Below are positions 10,082 through 22,106 of a stretch of 64,000 nt of DNA, one piece after another. The first letter of the stretch is position 1. Each line of letters starts with the position of its first letter. Source of the stretch: Meconema thalassinum (Eukaryota; Arthropoda; Insecta; Orthoptera; Tettigoniidae); assembly GCA_946902985.2 (NCBI GenBank), contig OX336396.1, forward strand, positions 232,142,797 to 232,206,796, written 5' to 3'. The position numbers and the translations under genes are program-made. The notes below the pieces were generated by a model. The model saw only the letters and a program-made list of their open reading frames with translations, was not told where the DNA came from and did no database searches.

Positions 10082-13000
10082 AACAAGTAGTTCCGTGAAG
10101 AACTAAATAGCCTATTTTCATATATCCTACTAATATTAATTGCCTCTATCAACATACAAATTTTCAGTTTGATTGCTGTAATAGATTCGTGGATATTGAG
10201 AACCGTCTAAATATTTTGGATAGTCACCATGTTGGATTTTTATATTATAGACCTTAGATTTATGTACTACAAGCTGTACCCGGCATGCGTTGCAATGCCA
10301 ATCAAAGAAAGTGTTGGCGTTGAAATTCTGTTTCTTGAAGTGCTTTTGGATACACAACATGTTAACTGCCTCTAAGCTATCAGAAAATGGATTTTCTAAT
10401 TTAGAACCATTCGAGGGAGCGTGCACAACAACTTTCAAAAAGTTTCATCGCTGTCACTCATTTGTTGAATCTAATCGTACGCTACCTATTGTGAAATGGA
10501 TTTACTAAGTCGAAACCCTTCCCTGGCGTGTACACAATGACTCATCAATGATTCATCGCAATCGGATGAATGGTATATGCACGTATAGGGGTTTTTGTTT
10601 TAACGATTCGTGCGCTGTCACTCATTTGTTGAATCTACTCGTGCGCTACCTATTGAGAAATGTATTACTAAGTCGAAGCCCTTCCCTGGCGTGTACACAA
10701 TAACTCATCAATGTTTCATCGCAATCGAAGAATGTTATATGAACGCAATAGGGAATTTTGTTGAAACGCTTCGCGCGTCGTCACCCATTTGTTGCATCTA
10801 CTCTTGCGCTACTTATTGTGAAATGGATTTACTAAGTCCCCTTCCCTGGCGGGTACAAAATAACTGATCAATGTTTCATCGCAATCGGATGAATAGTATA
10901 TGAACGCATACCTGATTTTGTTTAAACGATTCGCACTCCGTCACTCATTTGTTGAATCTACTCGTGCGCTACCTACTGTAAAATGTATTTACTAAGTTAG
11001 AAACCGTCACGTAAGTGTCCACAACATCTCACCCAACTTTCATCGCTATCGTCGTTCATTTGTCGAATCTACTCGTGTGCTACCTACTGTGAAATGTATT
11101 TACTAAGCCAGAAACCTTCCTTGGAGTGTCAACCATATTTCACCCAAGTTTCACCGCTAACGGCAGAATGGTATATGATCTTATACGGGACTTTGTTGAA
11201 ACGCTTCGCGCGTCGTCCCTCATTTGTTGAATCAACTTGTGCGCTGCATATTGTATAGGGGATTTACTAAGCCAGAAATTTTCCATGACGTGTACACAAC
11301 ATCTCACCCAAGTTTCATAGGTACGGACGAATGGTACATGTATGCATACGGGACTTGGTTGAAACGCTTCGCGTGTCGTCGCTCATTTGTTGATTCTACT
11401 CTTGCGCCACATATTGTAATATGGATGTACTCAGCCAGAAACCTTCCCTGGAGTGTACACAACATCTCACCCAAGTTTCATCGCAATCGGATGAATGGTA
11501 TGTGAACGTATACGGGACGTTGTCGAAACGCTTCGCGCGTAGTCACTCATTTGTTGAACATAAACGTGCGCTTCGTATTGTAAAATGGATTTACTTAGCC
11601 AGAAACCTTTCCTGGAGTGTACACAACAATTCACCAAACATTTATCACTATCAGACGAATGGTATATGACTTTATACGGGACTTTGTTGAAACGCTTCGC
11701 GTGTCATCGCTCATTTGTTGAATCTACTGGTGCGCTACCTATTGTAAAATGTATGTACTAAGCCAGAAACCTTCCCTGGAGTGTACACAGCATCTCACCC
11801 AAGTTTCATCGCTATCGGATGAATGGTATATGAAATTAAATGAGACTTTGTTGAAACGCTTCGCGCGCCGTTGCTCATTTGTTGATTCTACTCGTGCTCT
11901 ACCTATTTTTAAAGGGATTTACTAAGCTAGAAACCTTCCCTGAAATGCACACAAAATCTCAGCCTAGTTTCATCGCTATCGGACGAATGGTATATGAACG
12001 CAAACGTGACTTTGTTGAAATGCTTCGCGCGTCGTAGCTCATTTGTTGAATCTAATCGTGCGCTGCCTATTGTAAAGTGGATGTACTAAGCCAGAAAATT
12101 TCCCTGTAGTGTACACAACATTTTACGCAAGTTTCATAGCTATCGGACGAATGGTATATGAATGCATTCGGGACTTTGTTGAAATGCTTCGCGCATCGTC
12201 GCTCATTTGTTGAATCTACGCGTGCGCTACCTATTGTAAAATGGATTTACTAAGTCAGAAACCTTCCTTGGAGTGTACTCAACATCTCACCCAAGTTTCA
12301 TCGCAATCGGACGAATGGTATATGAACACATACGGGACGTTGAAATGCTTCGCGCATCGTCGCTCATTTGTTGAATCTACGCGTGCGCTACCTATTGTAA
12401 AATGGATTTACTAAGTCAGAAACCTTCCTTGGAGTGTACTCAACATCTCACCCAAGTTTCATCGCTATCGGACGAATGGTATATGAACACATACGGCACT
12501 TTGTTGAAATGCTTCGCGCATCGTCGCTCATTTGTTGAATCTACGCGTGCGCTACCTTTTGTAAAATGGATTTACTAAGTCAGAAACCATCCTTGGAGTG
12601 TACTCAACATCTCACCCAAGTTTCATCGCAATCGGACGAATGGTATATGAACACATACGGGACTTTGTTGAAATGCTTCGCGCATCGTCGCTCATTTGTT
12701 GAATCTACGCGTGCGCTACCTATTGTAAAATGGATTTACTAAGTCAGAAACCTTCCTTGGAGTGTACTCAACATCTCACCCAAGTTTCATCGCTATCGGA
12801 CGAATGGTATATGAACACATACGGGACTTTGTTGAAATGCTTCGCGCATCGTCGCTCATTTGTTGAATCTACGCGTGCGCTACCTATTGTAAAATGGATT
12901 TACTAAGTCAGAAACCATCCTTGGAGTGTACTCAACATCTCACCCAAGTTTCATCGCAATCGGACGAATGGTATATGAACACATACGGGACTTTGTTGAA

Positions 13001-14897
13001 ATGCTTCGCGCATCGTTGCTCATTTGTTGAATCTACGCGTGCGCTACCTATTGTAAAATGGATTTACTAAGTCAGAAACCTTCCTTGGAGTGTACTCAAC
13101 ATCTCACCCAAGTTTCATCGCTATCGGACGAATGGTATATGAACACATACGGGACTTTGTTGAAATGCTTCGCGCATCGTCGCTCATTTGTTGAATCTAC
13201 GCGTGCGCTACCTATTGTAAAATGGATTTACTAAGTCAGAAACCATCCTTGGAGTGTACTCAACATTTCACCCAAGTTTCATCGCAATCGGACGAATGGT
13301 ATATGAACACATACGGGACTTGTTTGAAACGCTTCGCGCATCGTCACTAATTTGTTGAATCTTTCGCGTGCGCTACCTATTGTAAAATGGATTTGCTAAG
13401 TCAGAAACCTTCCTTAGAGTGTACTCAACATCTCACCCAAGTTTCATCGCAATCGGTTGAGTGGTATATGAATGCATAGGAGACATACACACACACCCAC
13501 AGACAAACTATCACGTAAGATTGATTTTTATATAGATAGATAGATAACATGAAGATTATTGTGTAGGTGTTTTATTCAAACTTCAATCGCATGATTAGGA
13601 CACAAGAAATAAAAGCGGGATTTTAAAATTTCGCTCAGCCGCCATCTTGTGGTTATGAAAATAATTTAAATGAATTAGATGCCAGTCGATTAAAATTTGT
13701 ATAAGCATATACCGTATGAAGTTTCACAGCACTCGGATAGTTAAAACGCAAGAAACGTCCATTTGAATATTTAAATTTCGCGTCACCGCCATGTTGGATT
13801 TGTGCTCGCCAGGTTATTGAACGTCCTATAGTTGAACTTATGCTTATAGAATCTATACACTTACAAAATTTCAGTTTGATTGCTGTGGTAGATTAATGGA
13901 TATTGTGAACCGTCTAAATATTTCGGATGGTCGCCATGTTGGATTGCTAAATGTATAGGCCATAGAGTCATGTACCATTAAAGAAAATTATTGCGTAGGT
14001 TCATTATTCAAACTTTCACTTCGATCGCATGATTACGACACAAGAAATAAAAACATAATTTTAAAATTCGCAAAGCCGCCATCTTGAGGTTATGTAAACA
14101 ATTGAACTAAATTAGATACCAGTGAATTACAATGTGTATAAACATTTCCTGTACCAGATTTCATAGTGTTTGGAACATTAAATCGCGAGAAAGGTCTATT
14201 TAAAATTTTCAAATTCGCTTGGCCGCCATGTTCGTTTTGCAGTTAACCGGTTTTTGAAAGTCTTCTAGATGAACTTCCAATAGTGCCCTTTATCTCCGTA
14301 CAAAATTTCAGGTTGATACCGCTAATAGTTTCCGAGATATAGAATGCCGGTGAAATATTTCGCACAGCCGCCATCTTGAGGTTATGTAACCAATTGAACA
14401 AAGTTAGATGTCGGTGCTTTACCATGTGTATAAACATTAGGTACTGTACCAAGTTTCAATGCGTTTGGTTGGTTAAATCGCGAGAAACGTCTATTTAAAA
14501 GTCGCAACTTCGCTTGGCTGCCATGTTGGTTTTGTAGTTACCAGGTTTTCAAACATCACATAGGTGAACTTCTAGTAGTTTCCTTTATCACCGTCCAAAT
14601 TTCCAGGGTGATATCGGTTATAGTTTCGGAGATATTGAATGGTGGTGAAATATTTCGCACAGCCGCCACGTTGGATTGGTGAGAAGTAACAAAATTTGTG
14701 GGGCACGGTCGGGGTCGCCCGGAATAGTGCTATGAACTTACCGAGTTTCATTGAAGTCGCGTTAGCCGTTTAGAAGTTATTAGGGGGGACACACAAAAAT
14801 CCTCACACACACAAACACACGCAGCACACACAGACAGACACACGGACAAAAGGTGATCTCATAAGCCTATTTTTTTTTCATAAATGGAAATAGGCTA
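10082..14897 (+). mobile_element. Family A copy 2, split by a 164-bp satellite element
   Basis: The 5' end AACAAGTAGTTCCGTG and 3' end ...AAATAGGCTA are both present. The body is colinear with the copy at 118-1642 except for an insertion at 10270-13546 (between GTACT and ACATGAAGATT of the family A sequence). A G-run and (AC)n tract precede the 3' hairpin. Without the insert it is about 1.54 kb. Confidence 0.8.
10270..13546 (+). repeat. 164-bp satellite-like array inside family A copy 2
   Basis: About 20 head-to-tail monomers carry AAGTTTCATCGCNATCGG, GAATGGTATATGAA, CGCTTCGCGCGTCGTC and CATTTGTTGAATCTAC. Period is 161-164 bp (TGAATCTACG at 12211, 12372, 12536, 12700, 12864, 13028, 13192). 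Left monomers are diverged and those at 12190-13320 nearly identical. The block starts CAAGCTGTACCCGGCATGCG and ends with an (AC)-rich tract, TTTTTATA and (GATA)n, so it behaves like a discrete inserted element. Frames can be open across monomers, but nothing suggests coding. Confidence 0.85.
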
Positions 14898-14929
14898 AAA
14901 ACGAGTAAAATAAGAAGTGATTTTATGCT

Positions 14930-15120
14930 GTTTTTCCGGTACTGAAATTAGGCCGGAAGTGATTTTCGAAATTTGGTTTTTAGTTTGATAGAGCCTACCA
15001 AGACTCACAATTTAAAACCTATCTGAACCCTTTAGCCCTTCAACGTTTGGCACAATATTGAGGAAATTGCTTAATTTTACGGTGTTGCTAAGATTGGAAC
15101 CCCTACTTTGCCTGCTAAGA
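14930..15120 (+). repeat. Interspersed repeat M, copy 1
   Basis: Shares GGAAGTGATTTTCGAAATT, AGATAGAGCC-like, GGCACAATATTG and a CCCCT-ending stretch with 44140-44300. Both copies lie directly downstream of a family A 3' end. No coding signal. Confidence 0.6.
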
Positions 15121-16155
15121 AATAGGTACAGTATTTTCAACATTAGAACAATATTGTAATTCGTATTTCATCCCCAAATTCATTAGAACTATCCCTAGAG
15201 AAGGAGAAATCACACACATTTCAATATGGGTGTGAGAACCATTTGGGTAGGTTTTTGCTAAGAATTAACCTTACCCACAAGGGAAGATGAATAAAGGAGT
15301 AAAGGGAAGTGGGTTTCGGACAGAGGAACAAGTGTGGATAATAGGAAGAAAGTCCAACACTAAATACAAATAATCTTTAGAGAAGAGTGTCACCGCAAAG
15401 CCCGTGAAATCACTAAAGCCAAGATTCAGCTACAATGGGGAAAGGTGGTAGTCTGGCAAAGAAAGAAATAATGAGTTTCCTTTGTATCTTTTCAAAGGAG
15501 TTTTTTTAAACAAATATTTTGAAGAATACAAATATTGTGAATTGGCCGTGATGTTTTAATTCTTGAAATTGTAGAATTTCTAAAAAGCGACCGAATGTCT
15601 CCAAGAAGGATAGGGATGAAGCAATTAAACCCTTGGGAATAATTTTGGTAAGAGCAGAAATAGTTGCATTTAGGAATGACTAAGCTTTTACCCAGCAAAG
15701 CGCACACTAAAAGTTTAGACAATGAGAAAAACTCAAATTTTGAAAACCAACCATAAGTTGTAGAGAGAATCTCAACAAGCAGGAAGCTGGAGTAGCGAGC
15801 TATGCTTGCCTTACTGGTCAGTTAGAATTAGCTATCAAAGCTAAGAGAGGCTTTAATAAGTTTATAACTAAGAGTTCTTGCTCAAATGCAACAAAAAGTG
15901 GAACCGTTATTAATTTTATTTGTGAGGTTTTTAAAGTTAAGCCCATAGGAGGAGTGGGGGAAGACAGGATCTTGCCTAATAGTTTTTTTTGAGAAATGAT
16001 AAAGCAAAAGAATAAATCTTGATTTATTTAACAATGCAAAAATGAGTAATCAATTTAACAAATATACAATTTAATTTTATGAACAATGGGGGTCGCAGAC
16101 CTCCGAAATCATTTAAAGTTTGCACCAGGCATTTGCCAGTTTTTGGTTTTAAACC
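15121..16155. other. No recognisable feature
   Basis: AT-rich sequence with only short ORFs. I see no domain, SINE box or TIR. Confidence 0.5.
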
Positions 16156-16315
16156 TTTTTGTGGCTGAAGGGGGTGGAAGAAAGCGTGAAGAAGAGAGGA
16201 GAAGACTGGACAAGGGTGGAGGCTGAGAGATGGTGGAAGACAGAAGACGTTGGAGAGGCTTGTGTTCCAAACAGACCCGGCCAGTGGCTGGAAACTGTGA
16301 AAGATGATGATGATG
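16156..16315 (+). pseudogene. Non-LTR retrotransposon 3' tail with (GAT)n end
   Basis: Encodes GVEESVKKRGEDWTRVEAER, then RRRWRGLCSKQ after a one-base deletion relative to the homologous tail at 22378-22616 (minus). It ends at the stop codon followed by (GAT)n, the 3' tail of this retrotransposon lineage. Severely 5'-truncated. Confidence 0.75.
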
Positions 16316-18720
16316 ATATGCGCTAAAATCTTCGTAAGATTTTGAAATGGTGTTAAGATTAACAAATTGGAAATTTAAAGATAATTGACGTAATTAAAGT
16401 TAAATAATAAGCAAGTACAAGAAGAGTACTTTAAGGATTTCTAGAAGGGTATCTTAGAAATATGAACAAATAACAACTTCTAAAGTAACCACAAAAACAG
16501 GGAGAAATGAAATAGAAGTTTCTAGAACTTCTGTGATTAAACAGGATCACGAGGAAAAAATGGGGCCAGTTACCCTTTCGTGAAACCTGGATTAAAGAGA
16601 TTAATGAAAGGCTTGGTAGACAATAACCAATTCTTGTGCTAGCAAGAAAAGAAATAGATTAATAAGCAGTTTCTAACTGCTGATATTTATACAGATTGAA
16701 TAAATGAAAAGTGGAGAAAGTTGGGAGGGCGCCTATGGTTTGGCGAAGCCTCGTTGCAAAATACATACATTTAAAGATTAACCTAATGTGTTTGTAAAGA
16801 AGGGTTGAGGAAGAGGAAATAGGAACTTTGTAGAGAAAGTTCTTGGCCTATTTTATTTATTTCGGACGAGCGTGACGCGGATGAGAAATCGAACGAACAC
16901 TGTTTTACCATAGTCTATTGACGTGGCTGAAAAGTTCACTATTGTAGCACAGAAAGTTTATAGCAAGGAAAGTTATTGCGATGGTGAAAAATAACTAGTT
17001 GCACTAGATTTGCGAGAGTATATTGATGAGTTGAAAAACTTGTAGGTTATAGTTGAATGCAGCAGAAAAATTCCAACGGAGGAAGAAAAATTAGGTGTTG
17101 ATTAGCAGTTCATAAGGAAGATCCCTTAGTTTGAAAAAGTATTCCCATATGTGAGTGGAAAATACTAGAAGGTTTAACTTATAGATGAATTGTTTGGCAA
17201 GGAAAATTCCAGAACAATCATGACGGTTGAAATTGACAGAAAAAGTCCAGCGGTGGAACGAGCTAAGTTTTCTACAGACAGTGGGTAAATTTAACGATGT
17301 CCCACGTTGTGAGAAATTATCTCAGTTAATAAGCATGAGAAATGCTGCTTCATATTAAGATTAACTTAGATAGACAAAGCCCAAACTCGAAAATCCCGCG
17401 AAGATGGCTATAGCCCCACATTTATTAATATCACACTGTCTGTAAAATGATGGTTAAAAAGCATGTAGCTATTTAAAATCAATTAAAATTAGTTGAAGAA
17501 CGTTGAAGTAGTACTTAGCTCATTTCTGATGAACGGCGATTCCTTGTTGACCGTTAGTTACGATCTGGACATGGCGTCCAATTTGAAAGTTTGTCTCTCG
17601 AGGTGAGGAGACGAGCTCTAGGTAAGCTCCGACTGAAAGTCTAGACGACTGTAGCACAAGTGAGGCCAGCTCAACGAAACGCGGAGAGAGCAGGGAAGGG
17701 AAAAGAGTGGGGGTAGGAGACAAAGGGAATACACATAAGAATAACCAACATTGTAACAATAAATTCTCTTGATGAAATGGTCTTCAAAGAGTTGATAGCA
17801 GGCTTCACTAGCGAAGCCTGGTGGATGAAAAATTAGAAGAAGTCCTCTTGATCACGGAGATGATAGCTGGTGATAGCGACGAGATCTGGTGGCCAGATTG
17901 GTGAGGAAGTCCTCTTCTACAGGGAAAAATTGAGGAACTTCAGAGATTCGCTGCTAGATGACGCTAGGTGGGTCATGGAAGATGACAGACTCACAGGTAG
18001 CATAAGCAAAGTACACCAACTAGGAGAAACCAGGAGATCACTGTTGGTGTTTGCGAAAAAAAAAAGGAAGGAATGAAATAATGCAAAGAGAAGCAAAAGC
18101 TTACTCTGTCTAACCGTGTATTCCAAAGAATACACCACCGTTCATATCCGTAGTAGTGTAATTGTAAGATTATTTTAATGAGTCTATTGTTGACTGGCAA
18201 TTCGGGCTGCATCACGTCGCCCCTACCAGTGTTCGGGTGCAGAATCGCGAAAATAGTTAAATCTTGCGCATCTTATAAATTGCAGCCACGGGGAGTAATT
18301 AGTGCAAAAAGATTTCTTAGGCTCCTTAAAGCAGTTATCATCATGAAAATATTATGCCTCTGGATAAGTGCAATGGCTTTGGTGCAGTATATTGAGGTTA
18401 ACAGATGCAATAAGCGTTAGTTCTTTCAAATTTACCTTCATTTATTCCGAAGCTTATTGTTGAGCGCTACGTGGCGATAAATTATTCTATTGCTACTTCA
18501 GGAGCTCGGGACAGCCGAAGTTTTCCGAAGTGTTCTGATTATTTCCCTGTGGCGCTATGCGACAAATGACTACACTATTGGTCTCTACATTTCTAACAGC
18601 CAATGAGATATAGGCCCTAGGCAGTATCTTTTATTTCACTTACTCCTCTTTCTAATCATTTTTAAATTCGTTTTTAAATTACATGTGTCAGTGCTGTAGT
18701 TAGTAAATAGCCGTTTCCCT

Positions 18721-18725
<5 letters not shown>
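16316..18725. other. No recognisable gene
   Basis: 2.4 kb of moderately AT-rich sequence without TIRs, SINE boxes or recognisable proteins. A short palindrome, AGGCTTCACTAGCGAAGCCT, lies near 17800-17820. Small ORFs at 17520-17759 and 17870-18215 overlap on opposite strands and carry no motif. Confidence 0.45.
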
Positions 18726-18770
<45 letters not shown>

Positions 18771-19760
18771 TTTTTGCGTTTTGCCCATTATATAGCGCGC
18801 TTGAACTTGTTTTTCGGCTTGATGATATTCGCCTTCCTATCTTCCCAAAATCTCTTCATTTAGTCACAGTGCTACTTCTTCCGTTCTTCTGTCCACTTGG
18901 TTCCAGTCCTACCACTAGTTTTCACCCTAAACTTGTGCTTTGTTACTGCGGTCCTGAAGACTTTGCGGTTTCTCAGAATATTTTCTCCGATGTTCAACTC
19001 TTGCAGGTCCTCTCTTGATTCATCCAGCCAGGCTATCCTTGACTTCTGAGAATTTATTACATTGAATAACCTTTTTGTAAGTCTGTCATCGTCCATTCTG
19101 AAGAGGTGTCCCTAAAATGTTAAACGTCTTCTTCGTACAGTGTTGCTGAAACTATCTGTGTGACGGTATCGATCTGAATTTCGTCTTTTAATCCAAATTC
19201 CGTTTTCTTGTGTGGGGCCGAAAATTTTCTAAGTATTTTACGTTCTTGCTTTTCTATATTTGCAATTTTAGAATGACCTCCTAAAGCTATGGTTTCTGAA
19301 GCATATAGTGCTTCCGGTAGTACAACTGTTTTGTAGTGTTTCAGTTTTGCATTATGTGACATTACTCTTTTATTATAGTGATCCCATGTTAGTCTGAATG
19401 CTCTATGAAGTTTTGAGGCTCTTTCTGTATTAGCCAAACTGTCCAATCCTGAAGGAAGAATTATTCCTCCAAGGTATTTAAAAAATTCTACTTGTGATAT
19501 TGCTCCATACGCTGTTTCTCTTTTTTCTTTCTTGTTCTTTTGCTGAAAATTCTGCATGTACTTGTTTTTTTTTTCAAATTATATTTGAAGGCCTGCTTGT
19601 GATGCTATTCTGTATAATGTCTCAATAGCATGCTTAGTTTCTTCTTTGTTCCTAGTGATAATCGGTAGGTCATCTGCGAAAGCCAAGCATTTCACATTGA
19701 TTTTGTTTCCAGCAGTTCCCATGCTAACGCCTTTGATTATTATTATTATTATTATTATCA
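18726..19760 (-). pseudogene. Non-LTR retrotransposon RT fragment (FADD)
   Basis: Reading the minus strand from 19760: KCLAFADDLPII (RT catalytic FADD box), then EFFKYLGGIILPSG, HYKTVVLPEALYASETIAL and KQERKILRKFSAP, the post-RT region of insect non-LTR pol. Frames change several times, and the last part (from 19096) is MDDDRLTKRLFNVI. The 3' side ends in an (AAT)n tract (18726-18768 on plus as ATT). 5'-truncated inside the RT domain. Confidence 0.8.
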
Positions 19761-19925
19761 TTACGGGAAAATGACCTGAAAGTTACGTCCATTATACTGC
19801 ACTACTTATCACTCCCACTACAACCTCCACCACCACAAAATTATATATATATTTTTTTTCTGTTAGTTTAAGTATCATGTACCAGTTCTGTAGTAGTACT
19901 CATTATCATCCATAAAACAAATAAA

Positions 19926-19955
19926 TCCACCGGGCGAAGCCGGGCGCTACTGCTA
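19926..19955 (+). repeat. Terminal motif ACCGGGCGAAGCCGGGCGC...GCTAGT
   Basis: A self-complementary CCGGGCGAAGCCGGG with a following GCTAGT, similar to the 3' end of repeat C at 49573-49607. It probably marks the end of an old element whose body is not recognisable. Confidence 0.4.
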
Positions 19956-20889
19956 GTTTAACTCTACAAATATTAAAATAATTGTAAAAATCAATTCATA
20001 ATTAATTAAATTTAAAAAATATCCAAATTAAATCTCTAGGAACATAAATTAAAATGAATAAATAATATATAAACATTAAAATAAGAGAATCAAAAAATAA
20101 CATTAATAATATTAATAATAATAATAATTAAAATGAATTAAAATGTAGAAACGCATACCTTATAAAGGGTTAAACGCAGAAAAACACCTTCCAACTGAAA
20201 CTGATGTTACAACCTGCACCCTCTTATCTGATTTCCTGACAACTTTCACTTGTGTCATTTCGACACCCTCTTCATTCTCTAGGAAAGTGACTTTCGGAGC
20301 GCGAGGCATGCGAGTTCGTAGATAGCTTGGCAACCGTACCTACTGCTGTCTGTTTTCATACTCGTGGGAATAAGAAGTAGGAATGAAATGGGATGTACCA
20401 AAATGTGTAAACTTTGCTACGCACAACAACATAGCATCTTAAAAAAAAAACTAATGAGTTTGGGAGCTGGATGACTCGATTGTTCTAGCGGCGGTAAAAA
20501 TACTGAACTCTAAAGGATCCAGGGAGAGTGAGGGTGTGTGTGTGAGGAAGTTAACCCTGGCTCGATGCCCAATTACCAGGTAATGAGTGATGCGCAGTTC
20601 CGCACATCTCAGCTGGTTCAAATGTACCCCCATTGCTGAGAGAATCCTTTCTTCGACTAACGAACTGCTGATTGAACAAAGGAGGTCGCTCTTACATACT
20701 TCTAAATTAATATGTGAGCATTTCTCTACTTCACCCTATTCGAAGAAAATTTTGCTGATGCCACATTACAGCAGTGAACGTCATTAATGATAATTATAAG
20801 CACAATGAAATGATACCGTAAAATCTTCTGTGGCGTTACTAACCTGATCATGTATTGCTATAAGTTACATTTCTAGTATTTAAAACACA
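19956..20889. other. AT-rich intergenic sequence
   Basis: AATA/AAT-rich simple sequence to about 20160, then unremarkable sequence with small overlapping ORFs. I see no feature. Confidence 0.5.
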
Positions 20890-20901
20890 ATTGAAGTATG
20901 G

Positions 20902-21297
20902 TAATAATAATAATAATAATAATAATATCGTATGGCCCCGGATGCCGGGTACAAGTTTTGTCAATTGACGCCCAGAGGGCAACTTACATGTCGAATTTTA
21001 TCTCTCCTTCAAGCGCTATGAAAGTCAAGGAGGTTAGATATCTAAGCTCCTTGAGACTATAGCGCTTTCTAGTGGAGAAAAGAGGAACTTTGTGCTGGTG
21101 GAAAATCCCGAGATTAATTTTGCTATTATGAACACGGCTTACTGAATTCAAATGGGGTCTTTGACAAGCCAACATCTTATGACATGCGTATCGTGATTTT
21201 TGTCGCCTTTCAAAAATCACATACCATGGACAGGAGCGAACCTGACATCCTGGAGCTGGCAGTCCGACATGATAACACGTCACCCACCGTGGCAAGC
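20902..21297 (-). repeat. SINE E, full-length, 12-bp TSD
   Basis: Minus-strand SINE: tRNA-like head GCTTGCCACGGTGGGTGA (box A region) and CAGGTTCGCTCC (box B), conserved body, and an (AAT)n tail at 20902-20928. Direct repeats ATTGAAGTATGG flank it (20890-20901, 21298-21309). Same family as 27478-27864. Confidence 0.85.
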
Positions 21298-21435
21298 ATT
21301 GAAGTATGGTCATATCCATTGACTAAGCTTTTATTGGCACAATCAATTATACTCGTATATACAAGCAACTAAAATATCAAACACAAAATTGTCTCTTCAG
21401 TAGAAGGAGTAATAAGCTTGGTGGCGATATATATA

Positions 21436-22100
21436 CAGGGTCGTTCATATAAAGTAAGAATGGCAAGCGGCAGTTTTGTTATTCGTTGCTGTGGTGGCCT
21501 TGGCCGAGCTTGTGGCGCGCCATGGCCCCCTGCTGTACTATTGAAAGCGCGCGCATGGTGCATACGAGGGCTGTTTTTTTTTTCAAGTTCCGATGGACTG
21601 TAGGATAAAAGTAACAGATTGGCATAACAAACTCATTTTACTACTAAATGTTTGCTTGTTTAATTCTTACAGTATGTCTCAACATAATCGCCAAAAAGAC
21701 TGAAATACTGTAGTGTATTTGTCGTATCGTTACACCAGCTTTCCAATGCCCTCGGCAAAATATTCTGCCGCCACTGAGTTGGGTCCGTCTGGACAGTCTC
21801 CTCAAGTTTTTCCTTTTCATTCACGACCACGCAGTACCAACGTTACGATAGACTTTTACAAAGAATTCAAGTGTGAAGTTTTGGACCATTCTCCGTTTAG
21901 TCCAAACCAGCACTGAATGATTTTCACCTTTTTCGAGAATTGAAGGTATGGTCAGTCGAGGGCAGCCCTTGTATGTACTATGCGCGCGCTTTCAATAGTA
22001 CAGCAGGAGGCCATGGCGCGCCACAAGCTCAGCCAAGGCCACCGCAGCAACGAATGACAAAACTGCCGCTTGCCGCTCTTACTTTATATGAAAGACCCCG
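21436..22100. mobile_element. Foldback MITE with about 150-bp arms and mariner remnants
   Basis: Left arm from CAGGGTCGTTCATATAAAG, right arm ending CTTTATATGAAAGACCCCG, each next to TA. Arms pair through GCGCGCCATGGCC and AAAGCGCGCGCAT as far as a mariner-like tip CATACGAGGGCTG/CAGCCCTTGTATG. The 400-bp centre has broken mariner transposase signs: HSPFSPNQH then NDFHLFRELK (plus, about 21890-21950) and a FSLFGDYVE C-terminus on minus (about 21680-21720). Confidence 0.6.
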
Positions 22101-22106
22101 TATATA

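Noticed and set aside
10270..13546. CRISPR-like array
   Set aside because: Monomers are contiguous 164-bp repeats without unique spacers, in an animal genome full of transposons.
17520..18215. Overlapping small ORFs on both strands
   Set aside because: No motif, opposite-strand overlap and homopolymer-rich C-termini; treated as chance.
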